Shown: in pieces, positions 22,203 to 31,032 of the stretch
Layout: the number at the start of each line of letters is the position of its first letter
Numbering within the stretch: position 1 is the stretch's first letter
From: Aquaticitalea lipolytica
Lineage (GTDB): Bacteria; Bacteroidota; Bacteroidia; Flavobacteriales; Flavobacteriaceae
Reading direction: 5' to 3'
NCBI RefSeq assembly: GCF_014641635.1
Contig: NZ_BMIC01000001.1
Coordinates: forward strand, 564,641-628,640
DNA: 64,000 bases
Translations under genes and position numbers: made by a program
Notes under the pieces: model-generated
Told to the model about the DNA's origin: nothing
Seen by the model: the letters and a program-made list of their open reading frames with translations, nothing else
Databases searched by the model: none

Positions 22203-22218
22203 ATCACAACTTTGTGAT
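22203..22218. promoter_or_regulatory. 16-bp palindrome upstream of xerC
   Basis: ATCACAA-CT-TTGTGAT, two perfect 7-base arms, 44 bp before the xerC start codon. It could be an operator; no regulator is identified. Confidence 0.4.
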
Positions 22219-22242
22219 GATAAAATAAATATAAAAACAAAA

Positions 22243-22270
22243 AAAGGCTGGAAACTAGTTTCCAGCCTTT
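22243..22270 (-). terminator. Terminator after the T9SS propeller gene
   Basis: AAAGGCTGGAAA / TTTCCAGCCTTT with a CTAG loop, 22 bases past the stop codon of the propeller gene. Confidence 0.85.
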
Positions 22271-22292
22271 GTTAATGTATTCCTTACTAATT

Positions 22293-23765
22293 TTAATTAA
22301 TAATAATCTTTTTTGTAGCCTTTCCTTTGTTGGTAATAACCTCTACAAAGTAATTACCTTTTGCTAAGCTAGAAACATTTATTTCATTTTTGTTTTCTGT
22401 TTTAACTAATTGCCCTAGCGATGTGTAAATATTTACTTTTTGTAAAATTAAATTCGTTTTTAAATTAATTTTTAAAACATTAGAAACAGGATTAGGAAAA
22501 ATACTAAAACGCTCTAAAACAAAACTATCTGAAGATAATACCACCGATAAATTATACACACGTACATGTCCTGAATCACTTCCATTTCCGTCGTTATAAA
22601 TAGCACCAATCGCCACAATGCTCCCATCAGAAGATAAACTTACACTATGGCCACTATAATCATCTGTGGCTTCACCATCGATATCGGCTCCTATTTGAGT
22701 CCAAGTGCCCGCCATGTTTTTATACATGCGTACATGCCCTGAATTACTTCCAATTCCATCGCTATAAAGAGCCCCAATCGCCACAATGCTCCCATCAGAA
22801 GATAAACTTACACTCCAGCCACTTATATCACTTGCGGCTTCGCCATCGATATCGACCCCTATTTTAGTCCAAGTGCCCGCCATGTTTTTATACACGCGTA
22901 CATGCCCTGAAAAACTTCCATTTCCGTCGTTAGCATATGCCCCAATCGCCACAATGCTCCCATCAGAAGATAAACTTACACTATAGCCACTATAATCATA
23001 TGCGGCTTCACCATCGATATCGACCCCTATTTTAGTCCAAGTGCCCGCCATGTTTTTATACACGCGTACATGCCCTGAATTACTTCCATTTCCATCGTTA
23101 TAAGGAGCCCCAATCGCCACAATGCTCCCATCAGAAGATAAACTTACACTATAGCCACTTTGATCATATGAGACTTCACCTTCAATATCGGCTCCTATTT
23201 TAGTCCAAGTGCCCGCCATGTTTTTATACACGCGTACATGTCCTGAATTACTTCCATTTCCGTCGTTATTTATACCCCCAATCGCCACAATGCTCCCATC
23301 AGAAGATAAACTTACACTATGGCCACTATAATCATCTGTGGCTTCACCATCGATATCAGCTCCTATTTGAGTCCAAGTGCCCGCCATGTTTTTATACACG
23401 CGTACATGCCCTGAATTACTTCCAATTCCATCGTTATAAAGAGCCCCAATCGCCACAATGCTCCCATCAGAAGATAAACTTACACTCCAGCCACTTATAT
23501 CACTTGGGGCTTCGCCATCGATATCGGCACCTATTTGAGTCCAAGTGCCCGACATGTTTTTATACACGCGTACATGTCCTGAATTAGTTTCATTTCCGGC
23601 GTTATAAGGAGCCCCAATCACCACAGTACTACCATCAGAAGATAAACTTACACTATAGCCACTTTGATCATATGAGACTTCGCCATCGATATCGGCACCT
23701 ATTTGGGTTTGTGTAAAACCTAACAATGGAAATATTAAAAAAAGTAATGTTTTTTTCGTTTTCAT
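22293..23765 (-). CDS. Secreted seven-repeat FG-GAP-like propeller protein with T9SS sorting domain
   Basis: From the ATG at 23765 (28 codons inside the longest frame) the 490-residue protein starts with a signal peptide, MKTKKTLLFLIFPLLGFTQ. Seven tandem repeats of 56 residues follow (residue ~20-405); each has IGADIDGE, SGxSVSLSSDGSIVAIGA and SGHVRVYKNMAGTW. This matches the FG-GAP / integrin-like blade pattern with Asp-rich calcium loops, and seven blades make one closed propeller. The last ~75 residues (SIFPNPVSNVLKINL ... GNYFVEVITNKG) are a type A T9SS sorting domain. The product is therefore expected outside the cell or on the surface. Ligand unknown. Confidence 0.9.
   Translation of the reverse strand: MKTKKTLLFLIFPLLGFTQTQIGADIDGEVSYDQSGYSVSLSSDGSTVVIGAPYNAGNETNSGHVRVYKNMSGTWTQIGADIDGEAPSDISGWSVSLSSDGSIVAIGALYNDGIGSNSGHVRVYKNMAGTWTQIGADIDGEATDDYSGHSVSLSSDGSIVAIGGINNDGNGSNSGHVRVYKNMAGTWTKIGADIEGEVSYDQSGYSVSLSSDGSIVAIGAPYNDGNGSNSGHVRVYKNMAGTWTKIGVDIDGEAAYDYSGYSVSLSSDGSIVAIGAYANDGNGSFSGHVRVYKNMAGTWTKIGVDIDGEAASDISGWSVSLSSDGSIVAIGALYSDGIGSNSGHVRMYKNMAGTWTQIGADIDGEATDDYSGHSVSLSSDGSIVAIGAIYNDGNGSDSGHVRVYNLSVVLSSDSFVLERFSIFPNPVSNVLKINLKTNLILQKVNIYTSLGQLVKTENKNEINVSSLAKGNYFVEVITNKGKATKKIIIN
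22551..23708. repeat. Seven 168-bp coding tandem repeats
   Basis: Neighbouring units are highly similar at the DNA level; stretches such as ATGCTCCCATCAGAAGATAA recur in six of seven. Similarity is not uniform: units 1 and 4, 2 and 6, and 3 and 7 are the closest pairs. Confidence 0.9.
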
Positions 23766-24045
23766 TTTGTTATGAATTAAATAGATTATAAATATAGGTT
23801 TTAAAAAAAAACTATTTATAAAGTATTCAACATATATTAAATACAACAAAAAAAAATTTAATTAAATTTTAAAAAAATGATGGTTATTATGGCTTGTTAA
23901 TAACTGTTAAAACTTTTTCTTTTTTTTTGTAATATTTTTTGGTTTCTTACTCATGTATCATTTTATAATTAAAGTTGAAAGTTACGAATAAGAAAAAAGA
24001 AAATAGTATTCAGAATTAATAAAAAAATAACAGTTTTTAAAAAAT
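23766..24045. other. AT-rich intergenic region without visible features
   Basis: Long A and T tracts between the propeller gene start and the rpsU terminator. TATATTTA near 23787 on the minus strand is one mismatch from the -7 consensus and may be the propeller gene promoter. Nothing else is seen. Confidence 0.5.
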
Positions 24046-24079
24046 AAAAAAGGCTGGAACTATTTCCAGCCTTTTTTTT
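24046..24079 (-). terminator. Terminator after rpsU
   Basis: A-run, GGCTGGAA / TTCCAGCC stem, T-run. The stem sequence is nearly the same as that of the terminator at 22243. Confidence 0.85.
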
Positions 24080-24094
24080 ATAAATCTAAAAAGA

Positions 24095-24289
24095 TTATAT
24101 ATTTTCTGCATCTCTTAAACGTTGAATGTATTGCGCTTTTTGAATTTGTGCTCTACGTTCTACTGAAGGTTTAGTAAATTGCTTACGAGTTTGCAATTGA
24201 CGTTTTGCACCAGTTTTGTCAAACTTACGTTTGAAACGCTTTAGCGCTCTATCTATATTTTCTCCTTCTTTAATTGGTATTATTAACAT
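24095..24289 (-). CDS. rpsU: Ribosomal protein S21 (bS21)
   Basis: 64 residues, MLIIPIKEGENIDRALKRFKRKFDKTG, with the basic C-terminal half typical of S21. In Flavobacteriia bS21 helps to hide the anti-Shine-Dalgarno end of 16S rRNA, and rpsU itself keeps a strong Shine-Dalgarno, allowing feedback control (published for F. johnsoniae). The same arrangement is visible here. It has its own promoter and terminator. Confidence 0.97.
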   Translation of the reverse strand: MLIIPIKEGENIDRALKRFKRKFDKTGAKRQLQTRKQFTKPSVERRAQIQKAQYIQRLRDAENI

Positions 24290-24299
24290 AGTATCTTAA

Positions 24300-24305
24300 C
24301 CTCCT
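24300..24305 (-). promoter_or_regulatory. Exceptional strong Shine-Dalgarno of rpsU
   Basis: AGGAGG on the minus strand within GAGAGGAGGTTAAG, 10 bases before the ATG. Other genes in the window lack such a site. It fits autoregulation by bS21. Confidence 0.8.
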
Positions 24306-24328
24306 CTCTTTTAGAATTTTTAAGGATG

Positions 24329-24358
24329 CAAATATAAAAAGTAATTAATAATGTACAA
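24329..24358 (-). promoter_or_regulatory. rpsU promoter
   Basis: TTG (24358-24356), 19 bases, TATATTTG (24336-24329): full match to the Bacteroidota consensus. Leader of roughly 35 bases containing the Shine-Dalgarno. Confidence 0.75.
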
Positions 24359-24390
24359 TTAAAAAATTAAAAAATATTTTGATTAGTATT

Positions 24391-25812
24391 TTAGTCTTTA
24401 TACAAAGAAGATCGTTTTGTTAAATCTTGTATAAGTTGTTCATCTTCTTCGCTTTCCAATAGAGTATTATAATTCCTCCAAAATTCTTTGTTATATGGTT
24501 TAACAGAAAATATATCAGGATCCCAAGGTCTAGATAAAGCTTCACTTATTTTTTCTGAATCCAGAATGATTTCAGTAAATAATACTTCTTGAACTGTATA
24601 ATAATAGCGCTCACTTTTATCATATTGTGAGTCATCTTCACCCATTTTTGTTGGCTTAAAACCTACATTTACAAGTTTTGGCGTTTCGTAGTAAATGTAA
24701 TTTGGATACATCTTACCTTCAAATTCCATATAGTTAATAACTAACTTATGATTTATCTGGGTATCAAAAAGTGCCTTACTCCTATTTTTTTGAGCGTCTG
24801 ATTTTGCTATTAATTGGTACTCTATTTTTTTGATGGCATAAGTATCCCAATAAATATATATCCAACCATTAGCTACATAACCATCATTAAAGATACCTTT
24901 GGTTTCTAGATTTATAAAATCAGTACTTTCAGATATTTTAATTTTATAGATTTTTCTATCGTTATCTACTAAAACAGTATCTAATTCAAAATGATGATTA
25001 TCTAAAATGTTTTCACCAAAAAGTGATTTTGAATTTGTAGAGTTTCTAACCAAGTTAAGCTTTCCTTGAAATAAATTTTGTAAACCATTTACTCTAGTAT
25101 CATTCCATTTAATTGCTTTTATTAATGATGATGTTTGAATAGTGTCTCGTCTTAAGTTTCTAGCTTGTAAATTTCTTTTATTTCCTTTTTGTTGGAGATA
25201 AGCTGTATATGTTAGTAGGCTATCTACATCTCTTAAGTCATAACTTTTACGAACTTGGTCGACATTAATTTTTAAATTCTCTGCAGAATTTGAACTATAA
25301 CCTGAATCGTATAAGGTAATAGCACTTTCAATTAGCCACTTAAATTCTTTCTTATTACGTTCTTTATGACGTAAGAATCCTTTTTGCAAATAGGATGAAT
25401 CTGGCATATTTCGTGGCAATCTTTCAATTGCACGTAATACAATATCATTACCTGTTTTTGGTCTGGTTTCGGCAACAAGTACAATTTCATCTAAAGATGC
25501 AATATCTTCTTCTAAATAAATTTCTAAAGAATTATCAAATTCATTAACTGGAGTTTTGAAACTTTTATAACCTATTGATGAAATAATAAGTGTATCGTTT
25601 TTAAACTCATTTGGCACAAGCAATACAAACTTTCCGTCTGAATTACTTACTGTACCAATGGTTGTATTTTTAACATAAATACTTGCGCTTTCTATAGGAA
25701 GTAGAGTGCCAAAATCAACAATTTTATTTTTAAGTTCTGTTTGAGAACATACAGAAAAACAAAATAATGATACTGATAAGGTTAAAACGTATTTGAGGCA
25801 ATTGACTTTCAT
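24391..25812 (-). CDS. Secreted carboxypeptidase-like regulatory domain protein
   Basis: 473 residues with signal peptide (LTLSVSLFCFSVCSQ). Residues ~25-115 form a CarboxypepD_reg-like domain (KIVDFGTLLPIESASIYVKNTTIGTVSNSDGKF ... ISSIGYKSF), the N-terminal module usually found before SusC barrels. The remaining ~350 residues are soluble-looking and not recognised beyond a family of flavobacterial proteins with this layout. It follows the acyl-CoA dehydrogenase after 16 bp, so the two are probably co-transcribed. Function unknown. Confidence 0.75.
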   Translation of the reverse strand: MKVNCLKYVLTLSVSLFCFSVCSQTELKNKIVDFGTLLPIESASIYVKNTTIGTVSNSDGKFVLLVPNEFKNDTLIISSIGYKSFKTPVNEFDNSLEIYLEEDIASLDEIVLVAETRPKTGNDIVLRAIERLPRNMPDSSYLQKGFLRHKERNKKEFKWLIESAITLYDSGYSSNSAENLKINVDQVRKSYDLRDVDSLLTYTAYLQQKGNKRNLQARNLRRDTIQTSSLIKAIKWNDTRVNGLQNLFQGKLNLVRNSTNSKSLFGENILDNHHFELDTVLVDNDRKIYKIKISESTDFINLETKGIFNDGYVANGWIYIYWDTYAIKKIEYQLIAKSDAQKNRSKALFDTQINHKLVINYMEFEGKMYPNYIYYETPKLVNVGFKPTKMGEDDSQYDKSERYYYTVQEVLFTEIILDSEKISEALSRPWDPDIFSVKPYNKEFWRNYNTLLESEEDEQLIQDLTKRSSLYKD

Positions 25813-25828
25813 ATGCAGTCGTATTAAA

Positions 25829-26995
25829 TTAAGTTGCTGGCTTATAATCTTTTTTATCTATTACCATTTTAGCGATGATTTCGCGAAGTATCTCAGAAGT
25901 CCCTCCGCCTATTGGTCCTAGCCTGCTATCTCGCAATAAACGTGCCAACGGATAATCTTCCATATAACCATAACCGCCTAAAAATTGCAAACAACCATAA
26001 ATTACTTCATCAGCCATTTTAGTAGATTGTAGCTTAGACATTGTAGCCTCTTTTACCACATACTCACCTTTATTAAGTCTGTATGCAACTGAGTAATTAA
26101 ACTCTTTGCATATTTCCATTTCTGTATAAAAATCTGCTACTTTATGACGTAAAGCTTGGAATTTATCTATTGTTTTTCCAAAAGCAGTACGCTCTGACAT
26201 ATATTGTAATGCATACTCTAAAGCAAACTCTGCACGTGCATGAGCATTAATACCCATAATAAGTCGCTCCAGTGCAAAATGTTGCATAATGTAAGGAAAT
26301 CCTTTACCTTCTTCACCCATTAATTGGTTAGCAGGAACCACTACATTATCGAATGCAATTTCACCAGTGTCTGATGCTCTCCAACCTAATTTATCTAGTT
26401 TGGTTGCAGAAACTCCTTTAGTATCTCTATCTAAAATAAAAATACTCATTCCATGATGTCCTGCATCTGGATTAGTTTTGGCTGCAACTACTAGGTAATC
26501 GCTATAAATTCCGTTTGTAATAAATGTTTTAGAACCATTCAGCACATAAGTATCTCCCTTTTTTTCAGCAGTAGTTCGCATTCCTGCAACATCACTACCT
26601 CCAAAAGGCTCTGTAATACATAAACATCCTATTTTATCTCCTGTAATACTAGGTGTTAAATATTTTTCTTTAATCTCATGATTTCCTTCTTTGTTAACGT
26701 GAGTCATTGCTAAATAGGCATGTGCCCACATTGCTGCTGCAAAACCACCAGAGTTTATTTTCTGAAGTTCTTCAAGAAAAATAACTGTATAAAAAAGATC
26801 TAGATTTAATCCTCCATATTGTTCTGGATAATTAAGCCCAAAGAATCCCATATCACCAAATTTTTTCCAAATAAAGCGTTCTATTGTTCCTGTTTTTTCC
26901 CATTTATCAATATGTGGAACGACTTCTTTCTTTAAAAAATCTTGTAAACTTTGTCTAAAAAGTTGATGTTCTTCTGTGAAGTACATGGTATTCAT
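25829..26995 (-). CDS. Acyl-CoA dehydrogenase
   Basis: 388 residues, standard family length. Signatures are CITEPFGGSDVAGMRTTAEK (residue ~135) and the C-terminal QFLGGYGYMEDYPLARLLRDSRLGPIGGGTSEI, with the family's catalytic Glu region. It oxidises an acyl-CoA with FAD and passes electrons to ETF. Substrate cannot be set; the sequence is of the long/branched-chain or LcaD-like type. ATG at 26995; an alternative M is four codons in. It lies 17 bp after the HhH protein. Confidence 0.93.
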   Translation of the reverse strand: MNTMYFTEEHQLFRQSLQDFLKKEVVPHIDKWEKTGTIERFIWKKFGDMGFFGLNYPEQYGGLNLDLFYTVIFLEELQKINSGGFAAAMWAHAYLAMTHVNKEGNHEIKEKYLTPSITGDKIGCLCITEPFGGSDVAGMRTTAEKKGDTYVLNGSKTFITNGIYSDYLVVAAKTNPDAGHHGMSIFILDRDTKGVSATKLDKLGWRASDTGEIAFDNVVVPANQLMGEEGKGFPYIMQHFALERLIMGINAHARAEFALEYALQYMSERTAFGKTIDKFQALRHKVADFYTEMEICKEFNYSVAYRLNKGEYVVKEATMSKLQSTKMADEVIYGCLQFLGGYGYMEDYPLARLLRDSRLGPIGGGTSEILREIIAKMVIDKKDYKPAT

Positions 26996-27012
26996 ATATT
27001 CTTTTTTAATAC

Positions 27013-27900
27013 TTAATTAAGGGTCAAATATAACTTAATTATCTCAATTTTTTGGATGGGAAAGTTTTTAACTTTTGTTAAATCGTCTAATGATTTGAAT
27101 CCGTCACGAAGTGTACGTTGCTCAATAATATGATGTGCAATTTCATAATCGATATGCTGTATAGTTACTAATTGGTCTCTAGTAGCTGCATTAAGATTTA
27201 TTTTTTGAATTTTACGAGGTGTTTTAACTGTAAACTCATTTGTGATACGCTCTATAACCTCAGGAGAAAGTCCGTAAACATCTTGTAATTGCACATCAGC
27301 TATAAAACCTCCTACAAATTTGTTTCTAAATTTTACTATTCTGTCAGATAGTTTTACACCCACACCATTAACTTTTTGAAGTTGCAGAGCTGTTGCTGTA
27401 TTCAAATCTGCTTTTTGTTCAAATGTCTTAGTTTGATATTGGTTTGAATTGTTATAATCTTTCCAATTAGATTTAGACTTAGGGTTTGTAACCCAATCTG
27501 GAAATTTAAAGTATGGCGAAATCTCACTTAACAGGGAATCTGACACTTGAGTTACATCCTGAAACTGTTGTACAGAATTAATCCACTTGTCTTGTTTTCT
27601 AAACGCTAACAACCTATCAATTTCTTCATTAGACATTCCTAGAGAATACCCTTTGTAATCGGTTATAAAATTTGGATTAAAAGGAAATATTTTTGGTTTG
27701 CTCTTTTCAATTTCAACTAGCTTAAGTGAATCTACTTCGTGTTGAAACTTTGTCAATTCTTTTGAATTAACCTCAATATCATCAGAAGAAAAATCTATAA
27801 AGAAGTATGCACATTGAACAATAACGACAAGTGCTAATAAAATAAAAATCCCATTTCGTTGGTTTTTAGAAAACACGAAATGGGATTTAAATGCACTCAT
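27013..27900 (-). CDS. ComEA-like helix-hairpin-helix protein
   Basis: 295 residues. One N-terminal membrane helix (GIFILLALVVIVQCAYFFI), then repeated helix-hairpin-helix units: ADLNTATALQLQKVNGVGVKLSDRIVKFR and INLNAATRDQLVTIQHIDYEIAHHIIEQR, with a third degenerate one in the N-terminal half (YSLGMSNEEIDRLLAFRKQ). Such proteins bind DNA or act in envelope complexes; ComEA proper has a single HhH pair for DNA uptake. It is 9 bp downstream of the symporter gene. Confidence 0.8.
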   Translation of the reverse strand: MSAFKSHFVFSKNQRNGIFILLALVVIVQCAYFFIDFSSDDIEVNSKELTKFQHEVDSLKLVEIEKSKPKIFPFNPNFITDYKGYSLGMSNEEIDRLLAFRKQDKWINSVQQFQDVTQVSDSLLSEISPYFKFPDWVTNPKSKSNWKDYNNSNQYQTKTFEQKADLNTATALQLQKVNGVGVKLSDRIVKFRNKFVGGFIADVQLQDVYGLSPEVIERITNEFTVKTPRKIQKINLNAATRDQLVTIQHIDYEIAHHIIEQRTLRDGFKSLDDLTKVKNFPIQKIEIIKLYLTLN

Positions 27901-27909
27901 TTTTATATA

Positions 27910-29580
27910 TTACATATGTTTTGTGATATCTTCAGCTCCATCTTGAATTGCTTCTTTTTTAATAGAAATAGCTGTAAGATAACGTTTCATCTCTTGTCTT
28001 ACTTTAGGGAATAAGAAGAATAATCCTATCATGTTAGGGAATACTAATGCCAAAATCATTGCATCAGAGAACTTAATAACAGCGTCTAATGTTGCAGCAG
28101 CACCAATAACAACAAATAATAAGAATAAAACTTTATAAACCATATCTGCAGTTTTACCTTTCCCGAATAAGTATTTCCATGATTGTAATCCATAATAAGA
28201 CCACGAAATCATTGTAGAAAAAGCAAACAATACAATAGCGATTGTTAATACATATGAGAAGTGAGGTATAACAGAATCAAAAGCCATAGATGTTAAATCA
28301 ACACCATTAATAGTCTGTCCGTTAGAATTTAAAATTACACTACTTCCATGCTCGGCAGTATAATTAAATACCGATTGCGCATCTGTTCCGTTAATGTTAA
28401 AGAATATAATAACTAAAGCTGTCATTGTACATATTACTACAGTATCAATAAATGGCTCTAAAAGTGCCACAACACCTTCAGATGCAGGATATTTTGTACG
28501 TACAGCAGAGTGAGCAATTGCAGCAGAACCTGCTCCAGCTTCGTTTGAAAATGCAGCTCTTTGGAAACCAACAATCAATACACCAACAAGGCCTCCAAGT
28601 CCAGCCATAGGTGTAAATGCTCCATCAATAATTAAAGAGAACGCAAAACCTATATCGCTGAAGTTAGCAAATATGATAATTAATGATGCTAAAATGTATA
28701 GACCTGCCATGAATGGTACAATCTTTTCTGTAATTTTTGCAATACGTTTAATACCACCAATAATCACTATACCAACTAAAACAGCTAGAACAATTCCAAT
28801 AATAACTCCATTAGAACCTCCACTTAAACCTAATAGCGTGCTAATTTGAACAGCTGCTTGGTTAGACTGGAAAGCATTACCACCACCAAAAGAAGCTCCA
28901 ACACATAGTATAGCAAATAAAACTCCTAGTATTTTACCAAAAGTTCCAAAGCCCATTTCTTTTAAACCTTTAGACAGGTAATACATTGGTCCACCATAAA
29001 CAGTGCCATCTGGTCCAACATCTCTATATTTTACACCAAGTGTACACTCAACAAATTTTGTTGACATCCCTAAAAGACCACAAACAATCATCCAAAATGT
29101 AGCTCCTGGACCACCAAGTCCGATTGCTACAGCAACACCAGCAATATTTCCTAAACCTACAGTTCCAGAAACAGCAGTAGCTAAAGCTTGGAAGTGAGAT
29201 ACCTCTCCATGTGCACTTTCGTCACGAATAGTATCAGGAATATCTTCAATCGCTAAAGCTTCGTCATTATTATAAAGTTTATCAACACCATGCTTTTCGA
29301 TATCTACATAGCGTCCTCTAACAGTATTAATTGCAGTTTTAAACTTTGTAATACTTGGGAATTTAAAATATACAGTAAAAAATGTTGCACCTACAACTAA
29401 TAAAATTACAACAAAAGGAATATTATACTCACCAATAGGCACTCTGGTTAAAACAAATCCTTCCCACCAAGTGGCAATAGGCATAAAAGCATCGTTAACT
29501 TTTTCGTCTAGACCTTTGTCTTGAGCAAAAGTGATAATAGGTAATAAAACAGTAAGAACTGTAAGAAGATATTTCTTCAT
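27910..29580 (-). CDS. Alanine/sodium symporter family protein (AgcS)
   Basis: 556 residues with about 11 hydrophobic segments. Family signatures: HFQALATAVSGTVGLGNIAGVAVAIGLGGPGA and GGPMYYLSKGLKEMG. The substrate is a small amino acid (Ala/Gly) with Na+. An N-terminal signal-like segment (MKKYLLTVLTVLLPIITFAQ) precedes the normal start of the family, a feature I associate with Bacteroidota members. It leads the cluster with the HhH protein and acyl-CoA dehydrogenase. Confidence 0.92.
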   Translation of the reverse strand: MKKYLLTVLTVLLPIITFAQDKGLDEKVNDAFMPIATWWEGFVLTRVPIGEYNIPFVVILLVVGATFFTVYFKFPSITKFKTAINTVRGRYVDIEKHGVDKLYNNDEALAIEDIPDTIRDESAHGEVSHFQALATAVSGTVGLGNIAGVAVAIGLGGPGATFWMIVCGLLGMSTKFVECTLGVKYRDVGPDGTVYGGPMYYLSKGLKEMGFGTFGKILGVLFAILCVGASFGGGNAFQSNQAAVQISTLLGLSGGSNGVIIGIVLAVLVGIVIIGGIKRIAKITEKIVPFMAGLYILASLIIIFANFSDIGFAFSLIIDGAFTPMAGLGGLVGVLIVGFQRAAFSNEAGAGSAAIAHSAVRTKYPASEGVVALLEPFIDTVVICTMTALVIIFFNINGTDAQSVFNYTAEHGSSVILNSNGQTINGVDLTSMAFDSVIPHFSYVLTIAIVLFAFSTMISWSYYGLQSWKYLFGKGKTADMVYKVLFLLFVVIGAAATLDAVIKFSDAMILALVFPNMIGLFFLFPKVRQEMKRYLTAISIKKEAIQDGAEDITKHM

Positions 29581-29693
29581 GAGTAAATTAGTATTAGTTA
29601 GTTATTTTGTGTTTTTGTAAAAAACTGTGACAAGATGCTAAAAAAAATTGATTTTTTAAAACATCTGTTGTTAAAAAGCTTGTTTTACCTCTT

Positions 29694-30713
29694 TTATATA
29701 TTGTATAATGAATTTAATTTTTGAATCTGCTCTGGTTGCCCTAAAACAATAATTTTAGAGTTAGGTAGTAGTTTTATTCCTGCATCAGGATTTACAACAT
29801 ATTCACCATTACCATTTTTATAGCCTATGACTGTACATCCTGTTTTTTTTCGTAAATCTAAATCTCTTATAGTTTTTACTTCATCAGTATTATATAGTTT
29901 TTCTATTGATATTTCTTCAATATTAATGTTTGCTTGACCTACAATTGATAGATTGTCTATAAACTCGATTAAATCTGGAACAACAACCAATGACGCCATA
30001 TGATCACCTCCTATTTTGTCTGGCATTATTACATTATTTGCTCCAGCAAGTTTTAGTTTTTTATAAGATGTTTCTTGAGAGGCACGGCTAATAATACACA
30101 TATCTTTATTTATCTGTCTTGCTGAAAGCACAACAAATAAATTATCGGCATCATCTGGTAAAGCGCAAATTAAAGTACTTGCTCTATCAATTCCCGCCTT
30201 GAAAAGTGTATCATCTTCATTAGCATTGCCAATAATAAATGGCATTGTTTCACTTTGAAATCGTTCTGCAATTTCATTATCCTTTTCAATGATGACAAAA
30301 GGTTTTCCATGAGCCAATAGCTTTGAAGCTGCTTGTTTCCCATTTCTACCATAACCACAAATAATGATATGGTTAGATAGGCTATCAATCTTTTTTTGCA
30401 TCTTTTTTAGTTTTAATTCTTCAATATCATTTTTGCTTAAAATATATTCTGTTATGACTGTTAATGCGTAACCAACAATAATAACACTTGCCAAAATAAG
30501 GAAGATAGTAAATATCTTGGCAAAATCATCTAAAGGCTGTACTTCACCAAAACCAACAGTAGTTATTGTAATTACTGTCATATAAATAGCATCTATCCAT
30601 GAGTAATTAGACATGATTCTAAATCCTAAAACACCTATTGCCAATAACATTAGCAATAGTGTTACTGCCATGTAAATTTTAGTTCTAAAAAGTTTTATTA
30701 AAGGATTAGCCAT
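29694..30713 (-). CDS. Two-TM potassium channel with RCK (TrkA-N/TrkA-C) domain
   Basis: 339 residues. Two membrane helices (residues ~13-35 and ~65-90) flank a pore loop with filter TTVGFGE. The RCK domain starts at residue ~112 with a Rossmann glycine motif HIIICGYGRNGKQAA and ends with a TrkA-C-like segment (GIKLLPNSKIIVLGQPEQI). It is a gated K+ channel like MthK or Kch. It is 3 bp downstream of the PspC gene, so the two are co-transcribed. Confidence 0.92.
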   Translation of the reverse strand: MANPLIKLFRTKIYMAVTLLLMLLAIGVLGFRIMSNYSWIDAIYMTVITITTVGFGEVQPLDDFAKIFTIFLILASVIIVGYALTVITEYILSKNDIEELKLKKMQKKIDSLSNHIIICGYGRNGKQAASKLLAHGKPFVIIEKDNEIAERFQSETMPFIIGNANEDDTLFKAGIDRASTLICALPDDADNLFVVLSARQINKDMCIISRASQETSYKKLKLAGANNVIMPDKIGGDHMASLVVVPDLIEFIDNLSIVGQANINIEEISIEKLYNTDEVKTIRDLDLRKKTGCTVIGYKNGNGEYVVNPDAGIKLLPNSKIIVLGQPEQIQKLNSLYNI

Positions 30714-30716
30714 AGA

Positions 30717-30944
30717 TTATAAATCAAATACTGAAGACCGTTTTGTGTACAATAAATCTTTAATTCGCATCCAAAATGCTATAAATAAATACAAAGCAAA
30801 ACCAAAGCCTAAGGTTACAAAGGTTAGATACATAAATGATGTTCTTACCACCTTAGCTCTAATCCCTAAACGTTCTGCAATACGCTGACACACATAGTAC
30901 CCATGCTTTTGAAAATAGAGTAATGGTTTATAAAACAAATTCAT
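30717..30944 (-). CDS. PspC domain protein
   Basis: 75 residues: a PspC domain with a helix near residue 32-60 (VRTSFMYLTFVTLGFGFALYLFIAFWM). Related domains sense or react to membrane stress. The 3-bp gap to the K+ channel gene suggests translational coupling and a shared membrane role (inference). Confidence 0.85.
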   Translation of the reverse strand: MNLFYKPLLYFQKHGYYVCQRIAERLGIRAKVVRTSFMYLTFVTLGFGFALYLFIAFWMRIKDLLYTKRSSVFDL

Positions 30945-31032
30945 TTAGTAGTTGCTATTATTTTTTAATCAATGTAATTCGCTAATAAAGTTTGAATAAG
31001 TTTTAGCTCATTTCATGCTGCAATGTACTAAT

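Noticed and set aside
22551-23708. CRISPR or non-coding satellite
   Set aside because: The 168-bp units are coding, in frame, and form propeller blades.
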